The notes under the pieces are model-generated. The model ran no database searches. It was not told the origin of the DNA and saw nothing but the letters and a program-made list of their open reading frames with translations. Shown here in pieces: positions 50,267-60,243 of a stretch of 64,000 nt of DNA. A program made the translations under genes and the position numbers. How positions within the stretch are numbered: position 1 is the first letter of the stretch; each line of letters starts with the position of its first letter. The DNA comes from Actinobacillus sp. (GTDB taxonomy: Bacteria > Pseudomonadota > Gammaproteobacteria > Enterobacterales > Pasteurellaceae), in NCBI GenBank assembly GCA_020026055.1, contig JAHHRA010000007.1, positions 7,748 to 71,747 on the forward strand. The letters are read 5' to 3'.

Positions 50267-52024
50267 TTATGAAATAATTGTATCTACTTCAACTTCTGTT
50301 TCATTTTCGTTTTCATCTCCAATAACAGCATTTGCAATTTCATCAAGAATATAGCGATAAAAACGACTCGCAGATGTTGGGGGAACTTTCAGCTCAATTA
50401 AAGTTGCTCCACGTTGTTTATAAGCTTGACGCAATGCTGAGTTAAGATCAGGCCAAGTACGTGGTAAAGCATATTTTAATCCAAAGAGTGCTGCAGCTTG
50501 AGCAAATTCAAGTTGATGTGGCATTTGATAATATTTTTCTTTTACATCTTCACTTATGGGTAACATATCAAAGATTGCGCCACCGTTATTGTTTATCACA
50601 AATACGATCACAGGCTGAACAACTTTTTGTAATAAAGCAAGCGAATTTAGATCATAAAGCAAAGAAGTATCACCTAATATCGCGATTAATGGTCGATTAC
50701 TACTAAATGATATACCCGCAGCTGTCGCAATTAATCCATCAATGCCACTAGCACCACGATTAGTAAAAACGCGACAATCATCTGGTAAATGTGCAAAAGC
50801 ATCTGCAAGACGTACAAACAAACTATTACCTAAAAAAAGATCACACTTATTAGGTAAAATTTTATCGATATTATAGGCGAGAGAGACCTCATTTAGAGCA
50901 GAACCTAATTTTTTCATAATGAAGTCATCGCAGAATTTTGAAAGAGCGAGTGGTTCAAGTAACCATACTTTTTGGCGAAGTGGTGGATGCATCTGTAACC
51001 AACTCATTACATTCATATTAAAGTGAGTGTGCTTATGATGATAAGGATCTAAGTTCTTTTCAGTTTCTGCGATAATCCAATATTCACCTTGGTAAGCTTG
51101 TAAAAATCGATTAACACGTTTACTTACAAAACCACCACCAAATTGAATCACAAGATCCGCTTCTAACAATTTTTTAAGTACTGTCTTATTACCAAGCCAA
51201 ATATCTGCATATGGTAAAACTGAGGAAATATTAGATTGCACATCTGTTATAACAATCCAACCCATTGCATTCGCCCATTGTGCAAGCCCTTCTGACTCAG
51301 CCTTACTTAAGCGACCGATAAGAATAATTCCTTTCTTAGTTCGCCAATCTTCCCAATTTGTATGTAACTCAACATCATATTTCCTCACTGGATGATCAAT
51401 CCAAACTTCACGTTTATGCTGTGTAAGCCAGCTTTGAATAGATATGAGCCAATTATGTTGTTTGATCTTTTCTTCATCAGCACCGTAAAGAGGTTCTGAA
51501 AAAGGAATGTTAATATGGATAACACCTGATGTTTTAGCTTGTTTTTGATAAGCTTGATCCAAATAAGAAAGTAACCAATTTGCTGGAAGTTCAGGCGTAG
51601 GTCGAGGTAAATTGACATTAGCAATTGGATAATTTGCAAACATATTTTCTTGCAAAATAGCTTGATTAGCACCACATTCTAATAACTCAATTGGGCGATC
51701 TGCAGTCAAAATAACTAAATTAACATTAGTTTGCCGTGCTTCAATGATCGCAGGATACAAATTAGCAGCTGCTGTGCCTGAAGTCACAATAACAGCTACA
51801 CATTCCTGTCGAGACTTTGCTAACCCTAACGCAAAAAATCCTAATCCTCTTTCTTCAAAATGTGTATGACAAATTGCCCGATTCTGATTTTGTAACTCTA
51901 CTGCTTCTAAAGTTAAAGGTGTAGAACGCGACCCTGGGGCAATACAAAATTGGCTTACCCCATGTCGAACAAGACTTTCTAAAATAACTCTTGCCCAACA
52001 ACGATTAAAAACATTCACTGACAT
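50267..52024 (-). CDS. menD: SEPHCHC synthase MenD
   Basis: 585 residues, longer than E. coli MenD (556). Thiamine-diphosphate enzyme adding the succinic-semialdehyde unit of 2-oxoglutarate to isochorismate in menaquinone synthesis. Motifs: CIAPGSRSTPLTLEA, HTHFEERGLGFFALGLAKS with the ThDP glutamate, FTNRGASGIDG and LGDTSLLYDLNSLALL (ThDP GDxS). It overlaps menF by ten bases. The last 20 residues (GDENENETEVEVDTIIS) are an acidic tail. Confidence 0.95.
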   Translation of the reverse strand: MSVNVFNRCWARVILESLVRHGVSQFCIAPGSRSTPLTLEAVELQNQNRAICHTHFEERGLGFFALGLAKSRQECVAVIVTSGTAAANLYPAIIEARQTNVNLVILTADRPIELLECGANQAILQENMFANYPIANVNLPRPTPELPANWLLSYLDQAYQKQAKTSGVIHINIPFSEPLYGADEEKIKQHNWLISIQSWLTQHKREVWIDHPVRKYDVELHTNWEDWRTKKGIILIGRLSKAESEGLAQWANAMGWIVITDVQSNISSVLPYADIWLGNKTVLKKLLEADLVIQFGGGFVSKRVNRFLQAYQGEYWIIAETEKNLDPYHHKHTHFNMNVMSWLQMHPPLRQKVWLLEPLALSKFCDDFIMKKLGSALNEVSLAYNIDKILPNKCDLFLGNSLFVRLADAFAHLPDDCRVFTNRGASGIDGLIATAAGISFSSNRPLIAILGDTSLLYDLNSLALLQKVVQPVIVFVINNNGGAIFDMLPISEDVKEKYYQMPHQLEFAQAAALFGLKYALPRTWPDLNSALRQAYKQRGATLIELKVPPTSASRFYRYILDEIANAVIGDENENETEVEVDTIIS

Positions 52025-53310
52025 ATCTTTTCCTTTTTCATTTCCAATAATGACACAAGCCCCAAAGCCTTACGCTCAATTTCTTGCCACTCGTGAGCAG
52101 GGATTGAACTTTCAACAATGCCTGCTCCTGCAAAAACTTGAATAACATCTCCACAAATATTCGCACAACGAATTGCAACACAAAATTCTGATTGAGATTT
52201 AGTCATCACACCTAAAGTACCGCTATACCAACCCCTTGCTGAGCCTTCAATATGTTCAATAAACGCTATTGCAGCAGATTTTGGAATACCAGCGACGGCT
52301 GCAGTTGGATGAATTTTTTGTAAACAAATTGCATCTCCTTTATTTTCTGCAAGTTCACAATGAATTGAACGTTGTAAATGCTGAACTTTACGCAAACGCT
52401 TAATTTGGCGTTCACTTACATTAAAAGTTTGCACAACATCTTGTAAACTTTGTTTAATATTTTCAACTACTAATTGGTTTTCATAACAATTTTTCTCATC
52501 GTTCAAAAGCCAAATAGCTTGTTTTTGAGTTTCATCTTCTTTTTCACTGACAAACGCAGTCCCTGCCAATGCTTCACTAAAGAGTATATTACCTTGACGT
52601 AGAAATAATCTTTCTGGTGTTGAGCCTAAAAAAAAGTGTGTATTATCTTTTGCCAGCAAAAAATGATAACAATGTTGATTGTAATGTTCGCTTTCTAAAA
52701 GAAAATCATAAGGATTTAAAGGAGTATTTGTCTTAAAACTATTTGTATTTGCTAATACAACTTTACTAAATTGTCCTTCATTAATTGCTTGTTTTGCTTG
52801 TTCTACCCAATTACACCAAATTTTTTCATTCGCTTTTGAGGATAATTCACAAACAATAAAAGGTAATGGCTGCGTTTTTGTTATTACAGTAAAATTTTGC
52901 AAGATATAATGAATTTGAGCCATTTCTTCTTGTTTAGAGTTTGCCAAATTAACAAAAAGTTTTATTTCTAAATCCTGAGCATTTTGTTCTAATAACAATC
53001 TAGGTAAAAAAAACATATTTTCACCAGTAAACTGCCGTCCACCAACAAGTGGTAAATCTTTATTTTGACAAAAATCAGCTGCTTCTTTTATATCAGAAAA
53101 AACTCTGTGATGCCCTATCGCTACACAAGATTTTTCTTTATCTCGATAATGCAAATAAAATTGTGGGTATTGTAGTTGCCCATTGAGCCAGTTCAACAAC
53201 GATATTGAAAAATTCATTTGTGTTAAACAAATGACCTCAATATCTTTATTAGAACTAAAATCTAATTTTTCTAATTTAGATAAAATCTCTTGTTTAATAA
53301 TATTCAGCAT
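52015..53310 (-). CDS. menF: Isochorismate synthase MenF
   Basis: 431 residues. Chorismate-utilising fold: KVVLANTNSF, FFLGSTPERLFLRQGNILFSEALAGT, HPTAAVAGIPKSAAIAFI, GWYSGTLGV and FAGAGIVESSIPAHEWQEIERK. First committed step of menaquinone synthesis. First gene of menF-menD, opposite alaA across about 150 bases. Confidence 0.95.
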   Translation of the reverse strand: MLNIIKQEILSKLEKLDFSSNKDIEVICLTQMNFSISLLNWLNGQLQYPQFYLHYRDKEKSCVAIGHHRVFSDIKEAADFCQNKDLPLVGGRQFTGENMFFLPRLLLEQNAQDLEIKLFVNLANSKQEEMAQIHYILQNFTVITKTQPLPFIVCELSSKANEKIWCNWVEQAKQAINEGQFSKVVLANTNSFKTNTPLNPYDFLLESEHYNQHCYHFLLAKDNTHFFLGSTPERLFLRQGNILFSEALAGTAFVSEKEDETQKQAIWLLNDEKNCYENQLVVENIKQSLQDVVQTFNVSERQIKRLRKVQHLQRSIHCELAENKGDAICLQKIHPTAAVAGIPKSAAIAFIEHIEGSARGWYSGTLGVMTKSQSEFCVAIRCANICGDVIQVFAGAGIVESSIPAHEWQEIERKALGLVSLLEMKKEKICQ

Positions 53311-53463
53311 ATTGAAAATAATTTGTTTTTCATTAAAAAATAAGTTAAAAACACTACGACATTCTAACTCATTTCAGGGCTTTTTTTTACTAATTCTTTG
53401 TAACAAATAAGAGAAATGGATAAGAATAAAAAACAATAAAAAATAAGTATTTTTGAGGTATGA

Positions 53464-54678
53464 ATGAAACCTTTACAAAAACCACATAAATTCGTTAATG
53501 TTTGTTATGATATCCGCGGTAAAGTGCACCAAGAAGCACTGTATTTACAATCCCAAGGATTAGACATTTTAAAATTAAACATTGGTAATCCTGCGGCTTT
53601 TGATTTTGACATGCCAGCTGAATTTTTGCCTACTCTATTAAAACATCTTCCGACAGCACAAGGTTATTGCGACTCCAAAGGAGTACCAGAAGTACGACAA
53701 GCACTCGTTGACTTTTATCATCAAAAAGGAATTTGTGAAAATACGTTTGACGATGTCTTTATTGGTAATGGAGTTTCTGAATTAATCGTAATGACAATGC
53801 AAGCATTACTCAATCAAGATGATGAAGTGCTGATCCCAATGCCTGATTATCCTCTATGGACGGCGGCTACTCATCTTGCAAGCGGCAAAGCTGTACATTA
53901 TTTGTGCGATGAAGAAGCAAATTGGTTTCCAGATCTTGCTGATATTAAAAAGAAAATCTCACTTCGCACCAAAGCGATTGTCATCATCAATCCAAATAAT
54001 CCAACAGGCGCCGTATACAGCAAAGAATTATTAGCAGAAATTGTAAAAATTGCACGTGAACATAATTTACTCATTTTATCAGATGAAATTTATGACAAAA
54101 TTTTATACGATGGTCAACAGCACTTCCACCTCGCAGCTCTTGCTCCAGATCTCCTCACCTTAACATTTAATGGATTATCAAAAGCCTATCGTCTTGCTGG
54201 TTTTCGCCAAGGTTGGGTATTATTAAATGGCCCAAAGGATCATGCTCAAGGTTTTGTAGATGCACTCAAAATTCTATCTTCGATGCGTCTTTGTGCAAAT
54301 CATCCAATGCAATATGCTATTCCTGTTGCTTTAACAGGCAAACAAAGCATTAATAATTTTATCTTACCAAAAGGAAGGTTGCTGGAACAACGTAATAAAG
54401 CTTATGAATTAGTTAACAGTATTGCTGGAGTTAGTTGTGTTAAACCAATGGGTGCAATGTATATGTTCCCTAAAATTGATATGAAAAAATTTAATCTTCA
54501 CAATGATGAAAAAATGGTTTTAGATCTACTCCGTCAGGAAAAAGTTTTGCTTGTACACGGTAGTGGATTTAATTGGCATAAACCCGATCACTTTCGCATC
54601 GTAACTCTCCCACACGTCCATCAACTTGAAGATGCTTTAACACGTTTTAATCGTTTTCTAAAAAATTATCGTCAATAA
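53464..54678 (+). CDS. alaA: Alanine-synthesising aminotransferase AlaA (glutamate-pyruvate)
   Basis: 404 residues, E. coli AlaA 405. Fold-type I PLP aminotransferase: DIRGKVHQEA, LKLNIGNPAAFDFD, NPNNPTGAVYS, DEIYDKILYDG and the PLP lysine in NGLSKAYRLAGFRQGW. Produces alanine from pyruvate and glutamate. GAGGT precedes ATG 53464. A clear terminator follows. Confidence 0.92.
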   Translation: MKPLQKPHKFVNVCYDIRGKVHQEALYLQSQGLDILKLNIGNPAAFDFDMPAEFLPTLLKHLPTAQGYCDSKGVPEVRQALVDFYHQKGICENTFDDVFIGNGVSELIVMTMQALLNQDDEVLIPMPDYPLWTAATHLASGKAVHYLCDEEANWFPDLADIKKKISLRTKAIVIINPNNPTGAVYSKELLAEIVKIAREHNLLILSDEIYDKILYDGQQHFHLAALAPDLLTLTFNGLSKAYRLAGFRQGWVLLNGPKDHAQGFVDALKILSSMRLCANHPMQYAIPVALTGKQSINNFILPKGRLLEQRNKAYELVNSIAGVSCVKPMGAMYMFPKIDMKKFNLHNDEKMVLDLLRQEKVLLVHGSGFNWHKPDHFRIVTLPHVHQLEDALTRFNRFLKNYRQ

Positions 54679-54691
54679 AATCATAACAAGA

Positions 54692-54721
54692 ATGCACACT
54701 TAAACATCTAACAGTGTGCAT
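54692..54721 (+). terminator. alaA terminator
   Basis: ATGCACACT (54692-54700) pairs with AGTGTGCAT (54713-54721), then TTTTATC. Confidence 0.9.
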
Positions 54722-54884
54722 TTTTATCTCAAAATGTAATTATTTTCATAAAAAAACAAAAGCAATTACAATAAGTTAAACTTAAGTATATGAATTTACA
54801 CGCCTAGAAAAAAAAACTTCGTAGTGCTAGAATTTGAAAATTTTTAAAACACGATTTGGATTAAAATTTTTAGCTGAGGGAAAT

Positions 54885-57002
54885 ATGTTAGTTATCAAGC
54901 GAGATGGAGCAAAGACACTTTTTGATGTTCGTTGCATAGTAAATGCGATTAAAGCAGCAAGTTCAGCCTGTCATGTTGAAAATGATGATTTTTGTCAAAA
55001 AATTGCTAGAGCTGTTCAAAATAGAATAACAGCTGAGTATCCAAACAGTGTAGATATTTCTTGTATTCAAAATACAGTCGAAGAAATGTTAATGCAAAGT
55101 GATTATCCACAAATTGCTCGAGCTTATATTGAATACCGCCACGATCGAGATATTGAACGTGGGAGACGCAGTGCTTTAACTCGTGAAATTGAAGGACTCA
55201 TCGCTCAAACTAATATTGCAGTTTTGAATGAAAATGCGAATAAAGATGCAAAAGTCATTCCTACTCAACGCGATCTCCTTGCAGGTATTGTTGCAAAAGA
55301 TTACGCTAGATCTTACATTTTGCCGAAAGATATAGTCGAGGCTCATAACAAAGGTGAAATTCACTATCATGATCTTGATTACGCTCCTTTTTTCCCAATG
55401 TTTAACTGCATGCTAGTTGATCTAAAGGGTATGCTTACTAACGGTTTCAAAATGGGGAATGCTGAAATCGAACCGCCCAAATCCATTACTACAGCAACAG
55501 CAGTAACTGCACAAATCATTGCTCAAGTCGCGAGCCACATTTATGGTGGTACAACTATCGATCGTATTGATGAAGTACTTGCTCCTTTCGTACAATTGAG
55601 TTATGAAAAACATCTTCGCAATGCAGAACGTTGGCACGTGCCAAATAAACAGGAGTATGCCGATACACTTATTGCTAAAGAATGCTATGATGCGTTTCAA
55701 TCTCTTGAATATGAAGTAAACACTTTGCATACAGCTAACGGTCAAACACCTTTTGTCACTTTTGGTTTTGGTCTTGGAGAAAGTTGGCAGGCAAAACTCA
55801 TTCAAAAATCTATTTTACAAAATCGCATTCACGGTTTAGGGAAAAACCATAAGACGCCTGTGTTTCCGAAATTAGTTTTCACAATTAAAAAAGGCTTAAA
55901 TTTTCAACCACAGGATCCAAATTATGATATCAAACAACTCGCATTAGAATGTGCGAGCAAACGGATGTATCCAGATATTTTAAATTACGATCAAGTGATA
56001 AAAGTCACGGGTTCGTTCAAAGCTCCGATGGGATGCCGCAGTTTCCTGAATTTGTATCTAAATGAAAAAGGCGAAGAGGTGCACAGCGGTCGTAATAACC
56101 TTGGTGTAATCAGCATCAACTTGCCACGAATTGCAATTGAAGCAAAAGGCAGTGAAAAGCGTTTCTATGAAATCCTTGATAAACGCCTTGCTCTCGCTAA
56201 AAAAGCTTTAATGACACGTATCGCTCGTCTAGAAAATACTAAAGCTAAAGTTGCTCCTATTCTTTATATGGAAGGTGCTTGTGGCGTGCGTTTAAACGCC
56301 GAAGATTATATTGCGGATATTTTCAAAAATGGTCGTGCCTCTATCTCTCTTGGCTACATTGGCATTCATGAAACGCTATATGCACTTTTTGATCAACATA
56401 TTTATGACACTAAAGAATTACGCCAAAAAGGCGTCGATATCGTTCGTTATTTAAGCGATGCCACTAAAAAATGGAGAGCAGAGACAGGTTATGCATTTAG
56501 CTTGTATTCTACACCAAGTGAAAACCTTTGCGATCGCTTCTGTCGTTTGGATAGCCAAGCTTTCGGCGTAATTCCGAATGTAACTGACAAAGGTTACTAC
56601 ACTAATAGTTTCCACTTAGATGTTACTAAAAAAGTAAATCCATTCGATAAAATTGACTTTGAGATGCCCTACCCTGCCCTCGCTAGCGGTGGTTTTATTT
56701 GTTACGGTGAATTCCCCAATATGCAAAATAACATCAAAGCATTAGAAACAGTTTGGGATTACAGTTACGATCGTGTCCCTTACTACGGCACTAACACTCC
56801 AATTGACGAATGCTATGAATGTGGCTTTTCGGGTGAATTTGACTGCACCAGTAAAGGATTCACTTGCCCAAAATGTGGGAATCACAATAGTGAAACTGTT
56901 TCCGTAACTCGTCGAGTATGTGGTTACTTGGGTAGCCCAGATGCCCGTCCATTTAATGCAGGCAAACAAGCAGAAGTCCAACGCCGAGTGAAACACCTTT
57001 AA
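54885..57002 (+). CDS. nrdD: Anaerobic ribonucleoside-triphosphate reductase
   Basis: 705 residues from ATG 54885 (GAGGG upstream); the frame open back to 54834 adds 17 unrelated residues and is rejected. ATP-cone at the N-terminus (MLVIKRDGAKTLFDV, YIEYRHDRDIERGRRSAL), class III core (NENANKDAKVIPTQRDLLAGI, ECASKRMYPDILNYDQ, FSLYSTPSENLCDRF), zinc site CYECGFSGEFDCTSK...CPKCG, and the glycyl radical site RRVCGYLGSP with Gly680. Makes dNTPs without oxygen. The activase gene nrdG follows after eight bases. Confidence 0.97.
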   Translation: MLVIKRDGAKTLFDVRCIVNAIKAASSACHVENDDFCQKIARAVQNRITAEYPNSVDISCIQNTVEEMLMQSDYPQIARAYIEYRHDRDIERGRRSALTREIEGLIAQTNIAVLNENANKDAKVIPTQRDLLAGIVAKDYARSYILPKDIVEAHNKGEIHYHDLDYAPFFPMFNCMLVDLKGMLTNGFKMGNAEIEPPKSITTATAVTAQIIAQVASHIYGGTTIDRIDEVLAPFVQLSYEKHLRNAERWHVPNKQEYADTLIAKECYDAFQSLEYEVNTLHTANGQTPFVTFGFGLGESWQAKLIQKSILQNRIHGLGKNHKTPVFPKLVFTIKKGLNFQPQDPNYDIKQLALECASKRMYPDILNYDQVIKVTGSFKAPMGCRSFLNLYLNEKGEEVHSGRNNLGVISINLPRIAIEAKGSEKRFYEILDKRLALAKKALMTRIARLENTKAKVAPILYMEGACGVRLNAEDYIADIFKNGRASISLGYIGIHETLYALFDQHIYDTKELRQKGVDIVRYLSDATKKWRAETGYAFSLYSTPSENLCDRFCRLDSQAFGVIPNVTDKGYYTNSFHLDVTKKVNPFDKIDFEMPYPALASGGFICYGEFPNMQNNIKALETVWDYSYDRVPYYGTNTPIDECYECGFSGEFDCTSKGFTCPKCGNHNSETVSVTRRVCGYLGSPDARPFNAGKQAEVQRRVKHL

Positions 57003-57010
57003 GTTTTAAA

Positions 57011-57484
57011 ATGAATTATTTACAATATTATCCTATTGATGTCGTAAATGGCGAAGGTGTGCGATGTACGCTGTTCGTCAGTGGTTGTATTCATCAGTGT
57101 CAAGGGTGTTATAATCAAAAAAGCTGGTCACCTGACGCAGGGATCCCTTTTGAGCAAACAATGGAAGATCAAATCATTCTGGATTTACAAGACACGCGTA
57201 TTTTACGCCAAGGTATTAGCCTCACAGGTGGTGACCCTTTCTTCCCCGCTAACGTTCCCACTCTTTTAAAACTCGTCCAACGCATTAGGCACGAATGCCC
57301 AGAAAAGGATATCTGGGCGTGGACAGGTTATCAATTATCAGAATTGTCTGGCATTCAACTGACATTACTGGATTACATTGACGTCTTGATCGATGGCAAA
57401 TTTATCCAAGCTCTCGCAGATCCAAGCTTGGTCTGGCGAGGCTCAAGTAATCAAGTGATTCATCGTTTCAATAGAAAAAGATAA
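57011..57484 (+). CDS. nrdG: Anaerobic ribonucleotide reductase activating protein
   Basis: 157 residues (E. coli 154). Radical SAM motif CIHQCQGCYNQ, GISLTGGDPFFPANVP, WAWTGYQLSEL, VLIDGKFI. Generates the glycyl radical of NrdD, encoded immediately upstream. Confidence 0.96.
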   Translation: MNYLQYYPIDVVNGEGVRCTLFVSGCIHQCQGCYNQKSWSPDAGIPFEQTMEDQIILDLQDTRILRQGISLTGGDPFFPANVPTLLKLVQRIRHECPEKDIWAWTGYQLSELSGIQLTLLDYIDVLIDGKFIQALADPSLVWRGSSNQVIHRFNRKR

Positions 57485-57488
57485 TATC

Positions 57489-57530
57489 ACGCCACAAAAA
57501 TTGGAAAAATTTTCTCGATTTTAGTGGCGT
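57489..57530. terminator. Hairpin of the CACGCC/GGCGTG family between nrdG and yheS
   Basis: ACGCCAC (57489-57495) pairs with GTGGCGT (57524-57530), extended by AAAAT/ATTTT and GAAAA/TTTTC inner pairs. It starts five bases after the nrdG stop and ends eleven bases before the yheS stop (convergent), so it should terminate both. Confidence 0.8.
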
Positions 57531-57540
57531 ATTTAAATCT

Positions 57541-59454
57541 TTAATGAATATTCAATATCACTTCTATCTGTTCTTGTAACGCAAACCATTCTAACTCAAG
57601 TTCTTCCAATTCTGTTTTATATTTGGCTTGCAGCTGAATAAGCTGAGTTAATTGAATTTTATTTGCAGCTTCATAACTCAAAGGATCAGCAAGCTGAGTT
57701 TCTATTTCAGCAAGTTGAGTTTGATATTTTTCCATCTGAGTTTCCAGCTTCACCACTTGTTTTTTCAGAGGAGCAAGTCGTTGACGTAATTCTGCTTCTT
57801 TGCGCTTTTGTACTTTGCGAGAAAATTCATCACTTTTAGGCGTTGTTATGCTTTTTACTTTTAGATCAACTAATTGTTCTTGTGTGAGCCATTTCTGATA
57901 ATCTTCAATATCACCTAGAAATTCTTCTACTTTTTTGTCGTGAACCAAATAAAATTCGTCAACAGTACTGCGTAAAAGATGACGGTCGTGCGAGACAATC
58001 ACTAATGCACCTTGGAAATCTACTAATGCTTCAGTCAAAGCTTGACGCATATCTAGATCTAAATGATTAGTTGGTTCATCGAGAAGTAGTAAATTCGGTC
58101 GTTGCCATACAATTAATGCAAGGACAAGACGTGCTTTTTCACCACCCGAAAACCATTTTACAGCTTCATTTACTTTATCACCTTGAAAAGCAAATCCACC
58201 AAGATAATCCCGTAATTCTTGTTCCGTTTTTTCTGGCGAAAGTTTTTGTAAATGCCATAATGAACTTTCATTCACACACAAAGTATCAAGCTGATGTTGA
58301 GCAAAATAGCCAAGCTGAACACCTTTAGCCAATTGAAAATTTCCTGTGTGTGGCATAAGTTCACCTGCCAATAATTTAATTAAAGTCGATTTTCCTGCCC
58401 CGTTTTTACCAAGCAAGCCAATACGAGAGTTAGGAACTAAGTTAAGTTTGATCTGTTGCAAAATCTCATTAAACTCACCATTTTTTTCATAACCTGCATT
58501 CACTTTTTCCATTGACAACAACGGGATTGGCAATGCCAGTGGCGGGCTAAATGTAAATTTAAACGGATTATCTACATAAGCAGGAGTAATCAATTCCATT
58601 TTTTCTAAAGCTTTCATTCGACTTTGTGCCTGTTTAGCCTTAGTAGCTTTGGCTTTAAAACGATTAATATAGCTTTGTAAATGAGCTATTTTTTGTTGTT
58701 GCTGACGGTGTAAAGCATTTTGTTGGGCGAGTTTTGTCGCACGTTGTATTTCAAAGGAAGAGTAGTCGCCCGTATATTCGTTAAGTTTTTGCTGCTCAAT
58801 ATGTAAAATTTTACTCACAATTGGATTTAAAAAATCACGGTCATGAGAAATGAGTAATAGCGTTCCCTGATATTGCTTTAGCCAGCGTTCAAGCCAAATC
58901 ACTGCATCTAAATCCAAGTGGTTAGTTGGTTCATCTAACAATAATAAATCTGATGGGCAAAGCAAAGCTTGAGCTAAATTTAACCGCATTCTCCACCCAC
59001 CTGAGAACGCTCTCACAGGAAACTGGAGTTGGTTTTGTGAAAAGCCTAATCCATTGAGTAAACTGCTCGCTCTTGCTTCAATCGTCCAAGCGTCAATATG
59101 ATCAAGTTGTTCATGAAGATGAGCAATTTTGTGTCCGTTATTTTCATGATTGGCTTTTTCAAGAGCCTCTTTTAAATCGCAATAAATACGATCGCCTTGT
59201 AAAACATAATCTAAAGCAGAAATATCAAGAGCAGGTGTTTCTTGATTTACCCACGATAACCTCCAAGATTTTGGAAAAGAAACTTCTCCTTCTTCTGCAG
59301 TGAGTTGCTGTTTTAATAAAGCAAACAAGCTAGACTTACCACAACCATTTTTTCCAACTAAACCGACTTTCTGTCCTGGATTGATACTAGCATTTGCTTG
59401 CTCAAGTAATGTGGTATGCCCATGTTTTAAAGTTAAATTCGTAAAAAGAATCAT
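57541..59454 (-). CDS. yheS: ABC-F family ATPase YheS
   Basis: 637 residues, the same length as E. coli YheS. Two ABC domains with Walker A GLVGKNGCGKSS and GLLGKNGAGKST, signatures FSGGWRMRLNLAQ and FSGGEKARLVLAL, and Walker B LLLLDEPTNHLDLD twice. An inter-domain linker (RFKAKATKAKQAQSRMKALEKM) and a coiled-coil C-terminus (about 540-637). ABC-F proteins act on the ribosome rather than in membranes. Divergent from rraB across 150 bases. Confidence 0.94.
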   Translation of the reverse strand: MILFTNLTLKHGHTTLLEQANASINPGQKVGLVGKNGCGKSSLFALLKQQLTAEEGEVSFPKSWRLSWVNQETPALDISALDYVLQGDRIYCDLKEALEKANHENNGHKIAHLHEQLDHIDAWTIEARASSLLNGLGFSQNQLQFPVRAFSGGWRMRLNLAQALLCPSDLLLLDEPTNHLDLDAVIWLERWLKQYQGTLLLISHDRDFLNPIVSKILHIEQQKLNEYTGDYSSFEIQRATKLAQQNALHRQQQQKIAHLQSYINRFKAKATKAKQAQSRMKALEKMELITPAYVDNPFKFTFSPPLALPIPLLSMEKVNAGYEKNGEFNEILQQIKLNLVPNSRIGLLGKNGAGKSTLIKLLAGELMPHTGNFQLAKGVQLGYFAQHQLDTLCVNESSLWHLQKLSPEKTEQELRDYLGGFAFQGDKVNEAVKWFSGGEKARLVLALIVWQRPNLLLLDEPTNHLDLDMRQALTEALVDFQGALVIVSHDRHLLRSTVDEFYLVHDKKVEEFLGDIEDYQKWLTQEQLVDLKVKSITTPKSDEFSRKVQKRKEAELRQRLAPLKKQVVKLETQMEKYQTQLAEIETQLADPLSYEAANKIQLTQLIQLQAKYKTELEELELEWFALQEQIEVILNIH

Positions 59455-59603
59455 CTGTAGTTACACATCTTAAAATTGCAAGTCATCATTTTAACTTGTT
59501 TATAACAAAAATAGAAAATCCTCATTCTATCTATCTTTGTAAAACATTCTTTATCCGTTAAAATAATTCAACATTTTGAATTAATAAAATATTAGGAGTA
59601 ACT

Positions 59604-60005
59604 ATGCAACAGCAACAACTTGACCAATTTAAACAAGAAACTCGAGAAATTATTCGTGATTTATTCAACGATGGTAGCGATCGAGATGCACTTTATATTA
59701 TTGAACATCACGTTGTACATTCAGATTTTGATAAACTTGAAAAAATTGCAGTTGAAGCCTTTAAATTAGACTTCGAAGTGGCTGATGCGGAGGAATTTGA
59801 AGAAAACAACGAAACTTTTTTCGGGTTTGATATTTTAAGTGAAACTAAACTTACAGCAGAACTTATTGACAAACAACAAGAAATTATTATTCCATTAGTT
59901 GAAAAATTTGGCGGAATTTATGAAGGTTGGGGCACTTATTTTGAAGATCCTAACGCTGATGAAGATGAGTATGGTGAGGATGGTCAATTTTTAGATGAGG
60001 AATAA
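59604..60005 (+). CDS. rraB: Regulator of ribonuclease E activity B
   Basis: 133 residues (E. coli 138), very acidic. Family segments: ETREIIRDLFNDGSDRDALYIIEHHV, DFDKLEKIAVEAFKL, VEKFGGIYEGWGTYFEDPNADEDEYG. RraB binds RNase E and alters degradosome composition. AGGAG precedes ATG 59604. It is the last core gene; the decayed foreign fragment starts 18 bases after its stop. Confidence 0.93.
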   Translation: MQQQQLDQFKQETREIIRDLFNDGSDRDALYIIEHHVVHSDFDKLEKIAVEAFKLDFEVADAEEFEENNETFFGFDILSETKLTAELIDKQQEIIIPLVEKFGGIYEGWGTYFEDPNADEDEYGEDGQFLDEE

Positions 60006-60023
60006 TACCTCTACTCACAATAG

Positions 60024-60200
60024 TCTGCATCCCCAAAATTAACTGATGGATTTTCAGTTTTTGCTTTAGGTCCATTTGAAGATAAATATACCAAAAAATC
60101 TGCAGTAAAAAGTACCTTTGTATTTCCTATTGATGGAAAACCAAAAATAATAAAAATTTATGAAAATGAAATAGAAATTAATGACAAGGCAATTAAATAA
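60024..60200 (+). pseudogene. 3' remnant of a foreign gene (58 codons, no start)
   Basis: An open frame without a start codon, following an in-frame TAG at 60021: KLTDGFSVFALGPFEDKY, STFVFPIDGKPKIIKIYE, EIEINDKAIK then TAA. Its end resembles the end of the next gene (SITIYFDLEDKPLKVVV), so it may be the tail of a tandem paralogue. Base composition switches sharply to the A/T-rich style at its left edge. It marks the probable insertion junction. Confidence 0.55.
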
Positions 60201-60243
60201 AATAATTTTTATATAAAGTAGTGATATAGAGAGGAGAAGATGA